In this document: positions 30,962-39,461 of the stretch, one piece after another
How positions within the stretch are numbered: position 1 is the stretch's first letter
Layout of the letters: each line of letters opens with the position of its first letter
NCBI RefSeq assembly: GCF_003172875.1
Contig: NZ_QGKM01000038.1
Coordinates: forward strand, 1 to 47,100
Direction: 5' to 3'
DNA from: Leucothrix pacifica
Lineage (GTDB): Bacteria; Pseudomonadota; Gammaproteobacteria; Thiotrichales; Thiotrichaceae
Length of the DNA stretch: 47,100 bases
The notes under the pieces: model-generated
The model's database searches: none
Told to the model about the DNA's origin: nothing
What the model saw: the letters and a program-made list of their open reading frames with translations, nothing else
Position numbers and translations under genes: made by a program

Positions 30962-32947
30962 TCAGGCTGGCACCTCTGGCATATCTTGGGATGATGCTCC
31001 CTGACCCAATAAGCCCATAAATGAAAGCACAGGAATGGGTTTAGACCAAAGATAACCTTGACCGATATTACAGCGCAGTTCCCGCAAGGGTTCAATCAAG
31101 AGATCTTCTTCAACCCCCTCAGCCACCGTTTTCATACCAAAGCTATCAGCGATATGCGCAATCGCATGGACTATCGTCCGGTCTTGATTTGACTTCAGCA
31201 GATTCATTACAAAATACTGATCGACCTTCAGCTTTTGTACATTCAATCGGCTCAGATAGCTCAGGTTTGAATAGCCCGTCCCAAAGTCATCAATCGCAAG
31301 GCTCACGCCCATGTCACGAATATCCTGCAATTGCTGTTGGATATGATCACCATTTTCAAGAATAACAGACTCGGTCAGCTCAACTTCAAGATAACAAGGT
31401 TCTATGCCTGCCGCGGAACACTCGGTCCGAATAATCTCAGCCAGATTGCCTTCAGCCAGTACTGTTGAAGGTACGTTCACACTGACAAATAAATCGCTAT
31501 GTCCCGCTCGATGCCAACGTGCACAATCAATACAAGCCTGCTGAATCACCCAGTGTGTCATTGGAACAATGCTGCCGTTTTTCTCAGCTATCGGAATAAA
31601 ATCTGCCGGTGAAATAATCTGCCCGTCTCTCTTCACCCACCGGATCAATGCCTCTGCACCGATGATGTCACCACTGTTTAAATCGATTTGTGGTTGGTAA
31701 TAAAGAACGAACTCATCATTCTTGATAGCCTCATGCAAACCAGCACCAATTTCTATATTCTTCAGTGCTTTATCATTCAATGACTGATTGAAATAACAGT
31801 AACGGTTTTTACCGGTCTTTTTGGCACGGTTCATCGCCAAATCCGCTTTGCGGTATTCTTCCTTAAACGATGAGCCCTCTTTCTTGATATCCATTACACC
31901 CATAGAACACGTGATGTACTCGGTCTGCTCAAAGATAGTCATCGGCTCTGCAAGTTGTTTCATGACAAGATCTAAGCGACGCTCAATCTGGTCGCTCTTC
32001 ATGTACAACATAATGATGAATTCATCCCCACCAATCCGGCTCACAATGGCATTATCATCCCTGAAAGCATCATCAAGCCTTGAGGCAACTTTTGACAATG
32101 CCTGATCACCACCATTATGACCAAAACGGGTATTTATATTTTTAAAGTTATCAATATCAACAAATAACAATAAGTGGCTCATGCCCGGAACGGCAGGGCT
32201 GTATTGAAATAGTTGGTCAAAATGAGCTTCACAAGAATGACGATTAGGCAGTCCCGTCAATTTATCGTGATTAGCAATAAAATCTAATTTTTCCTGGTCA
32301 TTTTTGAGTCGCGTCAGAATGGAGCCATGGTCATCAACGAACATATTCACGATTCGGAAACACACTTCCATAATTAACAAACAATAAATCATTTGATCCA
32401 AACGCAGGTGTATCACAGAAGGGTCATCAGGACTTATATCCAGTGGCTCTATACCCATGACGGTCAGTAAATATAGCACAACCAAACTCACCATACACAT
32501 GCGCGTGATATTGCGCATCAACTCTGGATTACCAAAAAAGCCTGCGGTCATGATTATCAATGGGTAGATAATGATAGGGGCTTCACCAATGCCGCCATTG
32601 GTGAATGCCTGCGCAATAATGCTCACCGAGCAAGTGTTGAGCAACCAGTTCGTTGATTCTCGGTAACGCTCTCTGTTCAGTTGGTAAACACCAACGCAAA
32701 GGCCGGCAATAGTAAAAAAGAGTATAACGTTATTCATCCACTGAGCCAGATAAGCCATCCGTGGCATAAGTGCTGGATCAGAGTTAATTGTGACAAGCAG
32801 CCCCGTCATGAATGCAGCAATAAATGCTACGATCAGCACGTACAGAACAGGTCTGAGCCGCTTACGTATAATCGGCTTTGATTCTGTAAAGTAAGCTGCT
32901 TTTGACGATCGTCTTGTAAAGGCTGGCTTCATTGGGGGTAATTTCAA
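30962..32947 (-). CDS. Membrane GGDEF-EAL c-di-GMP enzyme
   Basis: This 661-residue protein has an N-terminal membrane region (about 33-200) with five to six hydrophobic segments. A GGDEF domain follows with an intact GGDEF motif at 306-310 in SRIGGDEFIIML, but without the RxxD inhibitory site five residues before it. The EAL domain begins near 400, with EALIRW at 432-437 and the DDFGTGYSNLSYL loop near 557. Both motifs look catalytically complete, so it could make or degrade c-di-GMP. No known sensor domain is recognised in the membrane part. It may pair with the REC-GGDEF protein at 24.4 kb in the same signalling pool. Confidence 0.9.
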   Translation of the reverse strand: MKLPPMKPAFTRRSSKAAYFTESKPIIRKRLRPVLYVLIVAFIAAFMTGLLVTINSDPALMPRMAYLAQWMNNVILFFTIAGLCVGVYQLNRERYRESTNWLLNTCSVSIIAQAFTNGGIGEAPIIIYPLIIMTAGFFGNPELMRNITRMCMVSLVVLYLLTVMGIEPLDISPDDPSVIHLRLDQMIYCLLIMEVCFRIVNMFVDDHGSILTRLKNDQEKLDFIANHDKLTGLPNRHSCEAHFDQLFQYSPAVPGMSHLLLFVDIDNFKNINTRFGHNGGDQALSKVASRLDDAFRDDNAIVSRIGGDEFIIMLYMKSDQIERRLDLVMKQLAEPMTIFEQTEYITCSMGVMDIKKEGSSFKEEYRKADLAMNRAKKTGKNRYCYFNQSLNDKALKNIEIGAGLHEAIKNDEFVLYYQPQIDLNSGDIIGAEALIRWVKRDGQIISPADFIPIAEKNGSIVPMTHWVIQQACIDCARWHRAGHSDLFVSVNVPSTVLAEGNLAEIIRTECSAAGIEPCYLEVELTESVILENGDHIQQQLQDIRDMGVSLAIDDFGTGYSNLSYLSRLNVQKLKVDQYFVMNLLKSNQDRTIVHAIAHIADSFGMKTVAEGVEEDLLIEPLRELRCNIGQGYLWSKPIPVLSFMGLLGQGASSQDMPEVPA

Positions 32948-33082
32948 TTTATTCTTTTTATAGATTTTAAGATTTATACATCATAGTGAGTAATGAATGC
33001 TAAATATCCGATAGTCTGTCATCTTATGCCCGTCTACTCACAAGTCAGTTATAATGCCCGCAACTTTAATTTAAGGCTCATC

Positions 33083-33319
33083 ATGAAATTACTAGTCAGA
33101 AACCTTGCTCGTACCACCACAGAAACTGAGATCAGAGACATGTTTGTCGCTTGTGGCGAAGTGTCAGCGTGCGACTTTGTACTCGACAAAGAAACAGGTC
33201 TCTCCAAAGGGTTTGCTTTTGTTGAGATGCCGGATGAATCCGAAGCGAATAAAGCTTTGTCGGAACTGCATGAAACACGAGTGGCTAAAAGTAAAATTCG
33301 CGTAAAAGTCGCCCGGTAG
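33083..33319 (+). CDS. Small RRM-type RNA-binding protein
   Basis: This 78-residue protein is a single RNA-recognition motif. RNP2 is LLVRNL (3-8) and RNP1 is KGFAFVEM, with the aromatic residues that stack on bases. Similar small RRM proteins occur in cyanobacteria and many proteobacteria; their targets are mostly unknown. ATG at 33083 is the real start, because everything upstream in frame is unlike the family. It is a single gene between a GGDEF-EAL gene and the YcaO gene, both on the other strand. Confidence 0.88.
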   Translation: MKLLVRNLARTTTETEIRDMFVACGEVSACDFVLDKETGLSKGFAFVEMPDESEANKALSELHETRVAKSKIRVKVAR

Positions 33320-33387
33320 CATTTATAAAGTGGACTAAGTCCGCGCTGAGCCCACTTTCTGCTCAAATATTGACGACTGATACTAAC

Positions 33388-35574
33388 TCAGACCTGTGAT
33401 AAGGCTGCTCTGGCCGCATGAAGTTTCTTGTAACTCTCGATTAGCTTTTGATGTCTGTCCAAGCCCTCCAGTTTCATACTGGTTTTGGTTAGCCCGTAGA
33501 ATGTCAGTTCACTATTCACCGAAGCAACGACATTGGACATTAATTCCTCACCAAACATTCGTCTGAGATTGACAATATAATCTTCCAGCTCCAGCTCATC
33601 ATCCAAAGCAATTTCTAGCACCGTGTTAATGGCCTGATAGAACAATCCTCGCTCCACTGTATTATCATTGTACTGTAGAAATGCACCTACTAGCTCACTG
33701 GCTTCTTCTAACTCGCCAATCGCAAGACAAATGAGGATTTTCAGCTCCAGAATCGTGAGTTGCCCCCACACGGTGTTTTCATCAAACTCAATACCGATCA
33801 GTGTTTTGATATCGGTATAATGCTCAAGCTCACTGTCTTCCAAGCGTTCATAAAGCGCGACTAGTTGCTCATCATCTAAGGCATGAATATTTAGGATATC
33901 CTCACGGAACAGTAAGGCTTTATTGGTGTTATCCCAGATCAAGTCTTCAACCGGATACACTTCAGAATAATCAGGGACTAAAATGCGGCAGGCCGTTGCG
34001 CCAAGATTATCAAATACCGCAACATAAGACTCTTTGCCCAAGTCCTGCAAAATGCCAAACAGGCAATCACTCTCTTCTTCATTTGAACCTGAAAAATCCC
34101 ACTCACAAAAGTCGTAATCGTATCGCTTGCTAAAGAAACGCCAGGAAATCACACCGGTTGAATCAATAAAGTGCTCAACAAAGTTCTCAGGCTCAGATAC
34201 CGCTGCACTGTTAAACGTTGGTTTCGGCACATCATTTAAACCTTCAAAACTACGTCCTTGTAACAATTCCGTTAGGCTGCGCTCCAGAGCAACTTCGAAA
34301 CTAGGATGAGCTCCAAATGACGCGAACACACCACCCGTTCTTGGGTTCATGAGTGTGACGCACATCACAGGGAATTGGCCGCCTAAAGATGCGTCTTTTA
34401 CAACGACCGGAAAGCCCTGCTCTTCAAGTCCATTAATACCTGCAACAATACCGGGATATTTATCCAGTACCGCTTGTGGCACATCAGGCAATACAATCTC
34501 TTGCTCAATGATCTGTCGCTTCACCGCCCGCTCAAAGATTTCAGATAAACACTGTACCTGGGCTTCATGCAGATTATTCCCAGCACTCATACCATTACTC
34601 AGAAATAGATTCTCAATAAGGTTAGACGGGAAATAAACCGTTTCACCATCAGACTGTCGTACATAGGGAATCGAACAAATCCCACGCTCAGTATTGCCAG
34701 AATTGGTATCGATTAAATGCGAACCACGTAACTCACCATCCGCATTGTAAATACTCAGGCAGTAGTCATCCAAAATATCTGCTGGCAACTCATCATTCAG
34801 GCCGGGCTTGAACCATTTTTCATTGGGATAATGTACGAACTCAGCATTCGCAATATCTTCACCAAAATACTGATCATTATAGAAAAAGTTACAGTTCAAA
34901 CGCTCAATAAACTCACCCAGTGCTGAAGCAAGCGCACTTTCTTTACTTGCTCCTTTACCATTGGTAAAACACATTGGTGATGCGGCATCGCGGATATGCA
35001 GCGACCATACATTGGGAACGATATTACGCCATGAAGCAATCTCAATTTTCATCCCGAGATTAGCCAGAATCTCAGTCATATTTGAGATGGTCTGCTCAAG
35101 CGGTAAATCCTTACCAAGGATAAACGTGCTGGTATCGCTATCCGCATGTCCCATGAGCATTGCTTGGGAATCTTCATTAAGGTTCTCAACCGTTTCGATC
35201 TTAAACTCAGGTCCGGTTTGAACAACTTTCTTAACCGTACAACGATCTATCGACCTTAAGATACCTTCACGATCCTTATCCGAGAGACCATCAGGCAGTT
35301 CCACTTGTATCTGGAATATTTGGTTATAACGGTTTTCAGGATCAACGATATTATTCTGAGACAAGCGAATGTTCTCAGTCGGTATATTACGCGCCAAACA
35401 ATACACCCGAACGAAGTAAGCGGCACATAGCGCAGATGAGGCAAGGAAGTAGTCGAATGGACTCGGTGCTGAACCATCACCTTTATATCGAATAGGCTGG
35501 TCAGTAACCACGGTAAAATCATCAAACTTAGCTTCTAGTCTGAGGTTTTCGAGAAAATTGACGTTAATTTCCAT
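33388..35574 (-). CDS. ycaO: OsmC-YcaO fusion protein
   Basis: This 728-residue protein joins an OsmC-like domain (about 15-130, cysteines C50 and C112 at the peroxide-active positions) to a YcaO domain (about 185-560). The YcaO ATP-binding helices are recognisable as GEFIERLNC, SEIFERAVKR and ERSLTELLQGR. A helical C-terminal tail of about 150 residues resembles that of E. coli YcaO (586 residues, no OsmC domain), which assists RimO in beta-methylthiolation of ribosomal protein S12. No RiPP precursor or RiPP dehydrogenase is nearby, so a ribosome-modification role is more likely. The N-terminal fusion suggests a link between peroxide or thiol status and YcaO activity, which is inference. Confidence 0.87.
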   Translation of the reverse strand: MEINVNFLENLRLEAKFDDFTVVTDQPIRYKGDGSAPSPFDYFLASSALCAAYFVRVYCLARNIPTENIRLSQNNIVDPENRYNQIFQIQVELPDGLSDKDREGILRSIDRCTVKKVVQTGPEFKIETVENLNEDSQAMLMGHADSDTSTFILGKDLPLEQTISNMTEILANLGMKIEIASWRNIVPNVWSLHIRDAASPMCFTNGKGASKESALASALGEFIERLNCNFFYNDQYFGEDIANAEFVHYPNEKWFKPGLNDELPADILDDYCLSIYNADGELRGSHLIDTNSGNTERGICSIPYVRQSDGETVYFPSNLIENLFLSNGMSAGNNLHEAQVQCLSEIFERAVKRQIIEQEIVLPDVPQAVLDKYPGIVAGINGLEEQGFPVVVKDASLGGQFPVMCVTLMNPRTGGVFASFGAHPSFEVALERSLTELLQGRSFEGLNDVPKPTFNSAAVSEPENFVEHFIDSTGVISWRFFSKRYDYDFCEWDFSGSNEEESDCLFGILQDLGKESYVAVFDNLGATACRILVPDYSEVYPVEDLIWDNTNKALLFREDILNIHALDDEQLVALYERLEDSELEHYTDIKTLIGIEFDENTVWGQLTILELKILICLAIGELEEASELVGAFLQYNDNTVERGLFYQAINTVLEIALDDELELEDYIVNLRRMFGEELMSNVVASVNSELTFYGLTKTSMKLEGLDRHQKLIESYKKLHAARAALSQV

Positions 35575-35684
35575 TGAATAATACCCGGAGAGTGTCCTGA
35601 AAACGGCATGTTGATCTTAATCGGTGGATTATGTGTTTTTTCGCAGGAATAGTCTCGGTCAATTTTCACTAATTCATTAAAAGC

Positions 35685-36257
35685 TCAGCCTGTAAATGCA
35701 GGATCATAAGCTTTTCTTGGGAACACCTCTTCTACCATCGGCGCAAAAAACGCTAGAGGCTTGCTGTCATAATCCGGATCAAAGCAGTTTTGATCCCAGT
35801 TTTCACAAAAGTCGACAGCCGTCTGATAATAAGGACTATCTTTGTACTTATCACGCTCATTAGGGTTCCAACCGTCCAAGTGGTGTGCGTAATAAATCAT
35901 TTGGAAGGCACCGTGATGTTCAACTACCCAAGTTACTTCTTCACGAACATAAGGACGAAGAATTTCTGCAGCAAAACGGTCATGATTTTGCGGTGCAAGA
36001 CCGTCACCAATGTCATGCAACAAGGCAGCAACGACCCAGTCAATATCTGCTTTATCACGCCAGGCACGAGTGGCTGATTGAAGCGCATGTTCCAGACGAG
36101 TAATTTTATATCCACTCAGGCTTTCTTCACCCTGAGACTTCAACTCACGCAGCAAACGAGACGCTGTCCCATTTAAGTATGATGCTTCTAATTTCTCAAG
36201 CAATTCATAGTCTTGTTTAGTGCCATGTTTCATTTGGGTAAAGCTGACGGTGCTCAT
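35685..36257 (-). CDS. HD-domain protein resembling mixed-valent diiron oxygenases (PhnZ/TmpB/MIOX-like)
   Basis: This 190-residue soluble protein contains LEHALQSATRA (H57), ALLHDIGDG (H81, D82), H92, EHHG (H114/H115) and NWDQNCFDPD (D155). The spacing H57-24-HD and the LEHxLQ motif match PhnZ, and the late W-D-x-x-x-x-DP block is typical of the HD diiron oxygenases rather than ordinary HD phosphohydrolases. Their substrates include aminoethylphosphonate-derived and inositol compounds; the substrate here is unknown. No phosphonate gene lies nearby. It sits between ycaO and mgtE on the same strand and starts with GGGAGAA before ATG. Confidence 0.65.
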   Translation of the reverse strand: MSTVSFTQMKHGTKQDYELLEKLEASYLNGTASRLLRELKSQGEESLSGYKITRLEHALQSATRAWRDKADIDWVVAALLHDIGDGLAPQNHDRFAAEILRPYVREEVTWVVEHHGAFQMIYYAHHLDGWNPNERDKYKDSPYYQTAVDFCENWDQNCFDPDYDSKPLAFFAPMVEEVFPRKAYDPAFTG

Positions 36258-36297
36258 AGTATTCTCCCGTGACTTCGTTTCTGATGATCAGTCTATG

Positions 36298-37656
36298 CTA
36301 CAAGAACAAGGTCGCTAACCCAAGGAAACTCACAAATCCGATCACATCAGTTGCTGTCGTCAATACCACTCCACCGGCTAAGGCCGGATCAATGCCAATT
36401 CGCTTCATAAACATCGGAATACCAAATCCCGATAGCGCTGCGATTAACAGATTGATAATCATAGACGCCGCTAACACCAGACTAATCCGGAGATCGCTAA
36501 ACCAAAAATAGGAAACCAGCCCAACCACAACTGCCCAGGTCATGCCACTGATGGCTGATATCGCAATTTCTTTATATGCTAACCACTTAGCATTCGCTGA
36601 ACTGATTTTACCAGTGGCTAAACCGCGGATCATTAATGTCAGAGTTTGTCCTCCGGCAATACCACCCATACTGGCAACAATTGGCATGAGTACAGCCAAC
36701 GCGACAATTTTCTCAAGCGTTGCTTCAAACAGACCAATTACCCATGCAGCCAGAAAAGCTGTTACAAGGTTAATGCCTAACCAAAAGAGTCGCCGCTTCG
36801 CACTTGGCAATATCGGTGAAAATAGGTCTTCATCTTCATCTAAACCTACCGCGCCAAGGATTTGATGATCCGCTTCCTCATGAAGAATATCCACCATATC
36901 ATCCAGCGTGACGCGCCCTAAAAGTATGCCGTCATCATCAACCACCGCCACTGACACTAAGTCTAAGTCGCGAAACATAATCGCTAGCTCGTGTTGTGAT
37001 GCCAAAGGAGAGATATTTATCGCTTCCTTATCCATCACCTCTTCTACCAGCATGGACGGGTTATGTGTCAGCAAATCAGACAGGTGCAATTCCCCCTGAA
37101 ACGCCCTTTGTCTGTCAATCACCATCAGTCCTGAGGTATGAGCAGGGATTGATTCACGGCTGCGCAAGAAGCGTAATACCGTTTCCAATGTAATATCAGA
37201 ACGAATAGCCACTGCCTCGGTTTCCATCACACGCCCTGCCGAGTCCTCCGGAAACGCCAAACTCGCTTCCAAACCCTGCAGACCTTTATAGTCCAGCGAC
37301 TGACGAATCGCATCACCCACCTCATCCGGTAAAGTGTCAACCATTTCAGCCAGATCATTGCTGTCCAGATTTGACACTGCCTCAACGACCTGCTCATTCT
37401 CCAGATTATTCACCAGCGATAAACGAGCAACTTCACCTAATTCGACCAACACAGCACCGTTTCGGTCTTCCGGAATAATGGACCACAGCTGTCCACGCTG
37501 TGAATCCGGAATAGATTCCAGTAACCGCGCTATTTCACTGGCTTCGAGATCAGCAAAAAGCTCAATCAACACGTCTTTGTCGAAATCTTCCAGCGCTTCC
37601 AGTACTTCATCAATAAGCTCTGGCTCGTTAATTTTTAATTCAGGCGCTTCTGTCAT
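36298..37656 (-). CDS. mgtE: Magnesium transporter MgtE
   Basis: This 452-residue protein has the MgtE N domain (about 1-130, superhelical acidic repeats), two CBS domains (about 135-260) and five membrane segments (about 285-450). The pore region is seen as LMPIVASMGGIAGGQTLTLMIRG and the C-terminal LTTATDVIGFVSFLGLA. It is a Mg2+-gated channel, closed by Mg2+ bound to the N and CBS domains. The CorC/HlyC-domain gene lies immediately upstream on the same strand (34-bp gap), so the two are probably one transcript. Confidence 0.93.
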   Translation of the reverse strand: MTEAPELKINEPELIDEVLEALEDFDKDVLIELFADLEASEIARLLESIPDSQRGQLWSIIPEDRNGAVLVELGEVARLSLVNNLENEQVVEAVSNLDSNDLAEMVDTLPDEVGDAIRQSLDYKGLQGLEASLAFPEDSAGRVMETEAVAIRSDITLETVLRFLRSRESIPAHTSGLMVIDRQRAFQGELHLSDLLTHNPSMLVEEVMDKEAINISPLASQHELAIMFRDLDLVSVAVVDDDGILLGRVTLDDMVDILHEEADHQILGAVGLDEDEDLFSPILPSAKRRLFWLGINLVTAFLAAWVIGLFEATLEKIVALAVLMPIVASMGGIAGGQTLTLMIRGLATGKISSANAKWLAYKEIAISAISGMTWAVVVGLVSYFWFSDLRISLVLAASMIINLLIAALSGFGIPMFMKRIGIDPALAGGVVLTTATDVIGFVSFLGLATLFL

Positions 37657-37690
37657 GTGATGTGTCCGTTTACAGGTTAAGTGTTTAAAT

Positions 37691-38038
37691 TTAGGTTGTT
37701 ACAAAACGTATTTGAATATCGCCGGCACGAAATTTTTTAATATTCAGCACCAGAAAGCTCAGGCCATTGACTACAATTTCGTCACCAGGGTTAGGAATCC
37801 GTTTCAGTTCTTTCAGTAATAAATCATCAATGGTTTTAATCTCACTACCAACATCCAGATTGATCCCTGTCATTGCTTGCAAATCCGTCAACTTAGCAGA
37901 ACCATTACTCACCCAATGATCCACACTCCAGCTTGTTGACCTGCGCTTATCTGAGGGAGCGACATTGTCATTTCCGACATCATCTTTACCTGATACTCCC
38001 GGAATCATGCTAACGGCTTTCTTTATGAAACCATTCAT
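37691..38038 (-). CDS. Small soluble CorC/HlyC (transporter-associated) domain protein
   Basis: This is a 115-residue protein. Residues about 40-112 form a CorC_HlyC domain, ending ELKRIPNPGDEIVVNGLSF and FRAGDIQIRF, usually found at the C terminus of CorB/CorC/HlyC-type proteins after CBS domains. There is no CBS pair or membrane DUF21 part here. I chose ATG 38038, with AAGGAGCTGATCC upstream; an earlier ATG at 38125 would overlap the promoter motif at 38066-38100. It is 34 bp upstream of mgtE. The promoter motif is shared with the sigX-region genes, so I infer SigX-type control of this gene and perhaps of mgtE. Confidence 0.7.
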   Translation of the reverse strand: MNGFIKKAVSMIPGVSGKDDVGNDNVAPSDKRRSTSWSVDHWVSNGSAKLTDLQAMTGINLDVGSEIKTIDDLLLKELKRIPNPGDEIVVNGLSFLVLNIKKFRAGDIQIRFVTT

Positions 38039-38065
38039 TGGATCAGCTCCTTGCATCAATGTGAT

Positions 38066-38100
38066 TACTATTTGGAGTGTTGCCACTAGCCAAAAGTCAC
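38066..38100 (-). promoter_or_regulatory. SigX-type promoter motif, copy A (CorC/HlyC-domain gene)
   Basis: On the minus strand GTGACTT (38100-38094), 15 bases, then ACTCCAAATAGTA (38078-38066). The second block matches CGTCTAAGTAGTA at 9 of 13 positions. It is about 28 bases upstream of the gene's ATG. Confidence 0.6.
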
Positions 38101-38166
38101 ATTTTTTGATGCTATCCACCGGCATCTTTTTAAATTAAATATTTCTTCAAAAAATTAAAAATAAAT

Positions 38167-38201
38167 GTGACTTACGCTCCACAGCGCTCGTCTAAGTAGT
38201 A
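38167..38201 (+). promoter_or_regulatory. SigX-type promoter motif, copy B (relic rhodanese gene)
   Basis: GTGACTT (38167-38173), 15 bases, CGTCTAAGTAGTA (38189-38201). The -10 block is identical to that of copy C. It is divergent from copy A, 66 bp apart, and leads into a decayed gene. Confidence 0.6.
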
Positions 38202-38409
38202 TAAGCCAGGAAAATAGCTGTTGAACAACTAACTTATGATTGAGAATTTAAAGTCGCAAGCAATGGTGTGTTGCTGCATCAAGCGCAACCTCTGTTAGAC
38301 GGCATGGAAGGCTGGACTTAATAATATTTGAGCGTAAATCCCGTCACATATCAGCAACGTAAGATGTTGTACCTTTACCTCGACAGAGCAATCGGTCGGG
38401 GTCTTTTTT
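38202..38409 (+). pseudogene. Decayed, internally deleted copy of the exported rhodanese-fold gene at 42950
   Basis: The stretch keeps the promoter-proximal end, the last codons and the terminator of the 42950-43438 gene and has lost the middle. Upstream it follows GTAGTA-x2-GCCA-AAAAT-GCT as the intact copy does, and the motif at 38167-38201 is near identical. At 38292-38321 the codons give LLDGMEGWT then TAA, against LLGGIEGWSK then TAA in the intact copy. Then GTAAGATGTTGTA at 38359 begins a shared tail, ending in the related hairpin. A 20-codon remnant ORF (38236-38298) runs out of frame into TAG. The deletion removes roughly 120 codons of body. Confidence 0.75.
38377..38409 (+). terminator. 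Terminator of the relic gene
   Basis: ACCTCGAC (38377-38384) pairs with GTCGGGGT (38395-38402), one T-G wobble, then TCTTTTTT. It is homologous in sequence to the hairpin at 43493. The gap 38410-38538 holds nothing else clear except the start region of rimK. Confidence 0.7.
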
Positions 38410-38538
38410 AATTTGATAAGATCGAATTCCGTAAAGCTCTCAACATGAACTGAAAGCGTTTTGATTATAGTTATACACTGCGCCGAAACTAACCCTGACG
38501 CATAAATGAATACCCAATACTTAGCCAAGGATCCTACT

Positions 38539-39444
38539 ATGAAAGTTGCAATTTTATCCCGAAACAAGAATCTCTACTCAACACGTCGCTTAAAAGAAGC
38601 AGGTGAAGCGATGGGGCATGACGTTGATATTATTGATACGCTGCACTGCTACATGGACATTACCAGTAGCCGCCCAGCTGTTCGCTACCACGGTAAAGAG
38701 TTGCCAGAATATGATGCGGTTATTCCACGTATTGGCGCTTCAGTAACATTTTACGGTACAGCGGTAGCGCGTCAGTTTGAAATGATGGGTACGTTTAACA
38801 TCAATGAATCTGTAGCGATCAGCCGCTCACGCGACAAGCTTCGTTCTTTGCAACTACTTTCACGAAAAGGCATCGGTTTGCCACGTACAGGTTTCGCGAG
38901 CAAGTCAGACAACGTAAAAGACTTGATCAAGAACGTCGGTGGCGCACCGGTTGTTATCAAGCTACTTGAAGGTACTCAAGGCATTGGTGTGGTACTTGCA
39001 GATACGGCGAAGTCAGCTGAAGCAATCATCGAAGCATTTATGGGCTTGAAAGCGAACATCTTAGTTCAAGAGTTCATTAAAGAAGCGGGTGGTGCAGATA
39101 TTCGTTGTTTAGTGGTTGGCGGCAAAGTGGTTGCAGCGATGAAGCGTCAAGGTGCAGAAGGCGAGTTCCGTTCTAACCTACACCGTGGTGGCTCTGCGGA
39201 AGTGGTGAAGCTAACTAAGGAAGAGCGTGAGACAGCGGTCAATGCAGCGAAAGTCATGGGCTTGAACTTGTGTGGCGTGGATTTACTTCGTTCACAAAAT
39301 GGCCCAATGGTGATGGAAGTAAACTCTTCTCCAGGTTTGGAAGGTATTGAGAAAGCAACAGGTAAAGATGTTGCGAGCATGGTATTCCAGTTCTTAGAAA
39401 AAAATGCAAAGCCACACAGCACAAAAACACGTGGTAAAGGCTAA
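38539..39444 (+). CDS. rimK: Ribosomal protein S6 glutamate ligase
   Basis: This 301-residue ATP-grasp enzyme (E. coli RimK is 300) adds glutamates to the C terminus of ribosomal protein S6. The N-terminal domain begins [18 protein letters not shown]; the ATP-grasp core includes [16 protein letters not shown] (ATP), the metal-binding [13 protein letters not shown] near the C terminus, and the substrate loop around [23 protein letters not shown] at 38539 follows AAGGATCC; an upstream ATG at 38506 adds 11 residues with no family match. It is the first gene of a three-gene operon with a deacylase-family protein and RimB. Confidence 0.95.
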   Translation: MKVAILSRNKNLYSTRRLKEAGEAMGHDVDIIDTLHCYMDITSSRPAVRYHGKELPEYDAVIPRIGASVTFYGTAVARQFEMMGTFNINESVAISRSRDKLRSLQLLSRKGIGLPRTGFASKSDNVKDLIKNVGGAPVVIKLLEGTQGIGVVLADTAKSAEAIIEAFMGLKANILVQEFIKEAGGADIRCLVVGGKVVAAMKRQGAEGEFRSNLHRGGSAEVVKLTKEERETAVNAAKVMGLNLCGVDLLRSQNGPMVMEVNSSPGLEGIEKATGKDVASMVFQFLEKNAKPHSTKTRGKG

Positions 39445-39461
39445 TAAATAGAGACAGTGTT

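Noticed and set aside
33388-36257. YcaO plus an HD oxygenase-like gene as a RiPP biosynthetic cluster
   Set aside because: There is no precursor peptide, dehydrogenase, transporter or peptidase nearby, and this YcaO is of the E. coli ribosome-linked type with a C-terminal helical tail.
36269-36303. A fifth GTGACTT on the plus strand near mgtE, with AGTCTATGCTACA downstream
   Set aside because: The spacing is 14 rather than 15, the second block is weaker, and no plus-strand gene follows for more than 2 kb. I treat it as background.
38236-38298. A 20-codon ORF with three adjacent cysteines in the relic region
   Set aside because: It is explained as frame-shifted debris of the old signal-peptide region, with no ribosome site.
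38295-38567. A 90-codon minus-strand ORF across the relic terminator and rimK start
   Set aside because: It overlaps a terminator and the rimK ribosome site, and resembles no family; it is a shadow.
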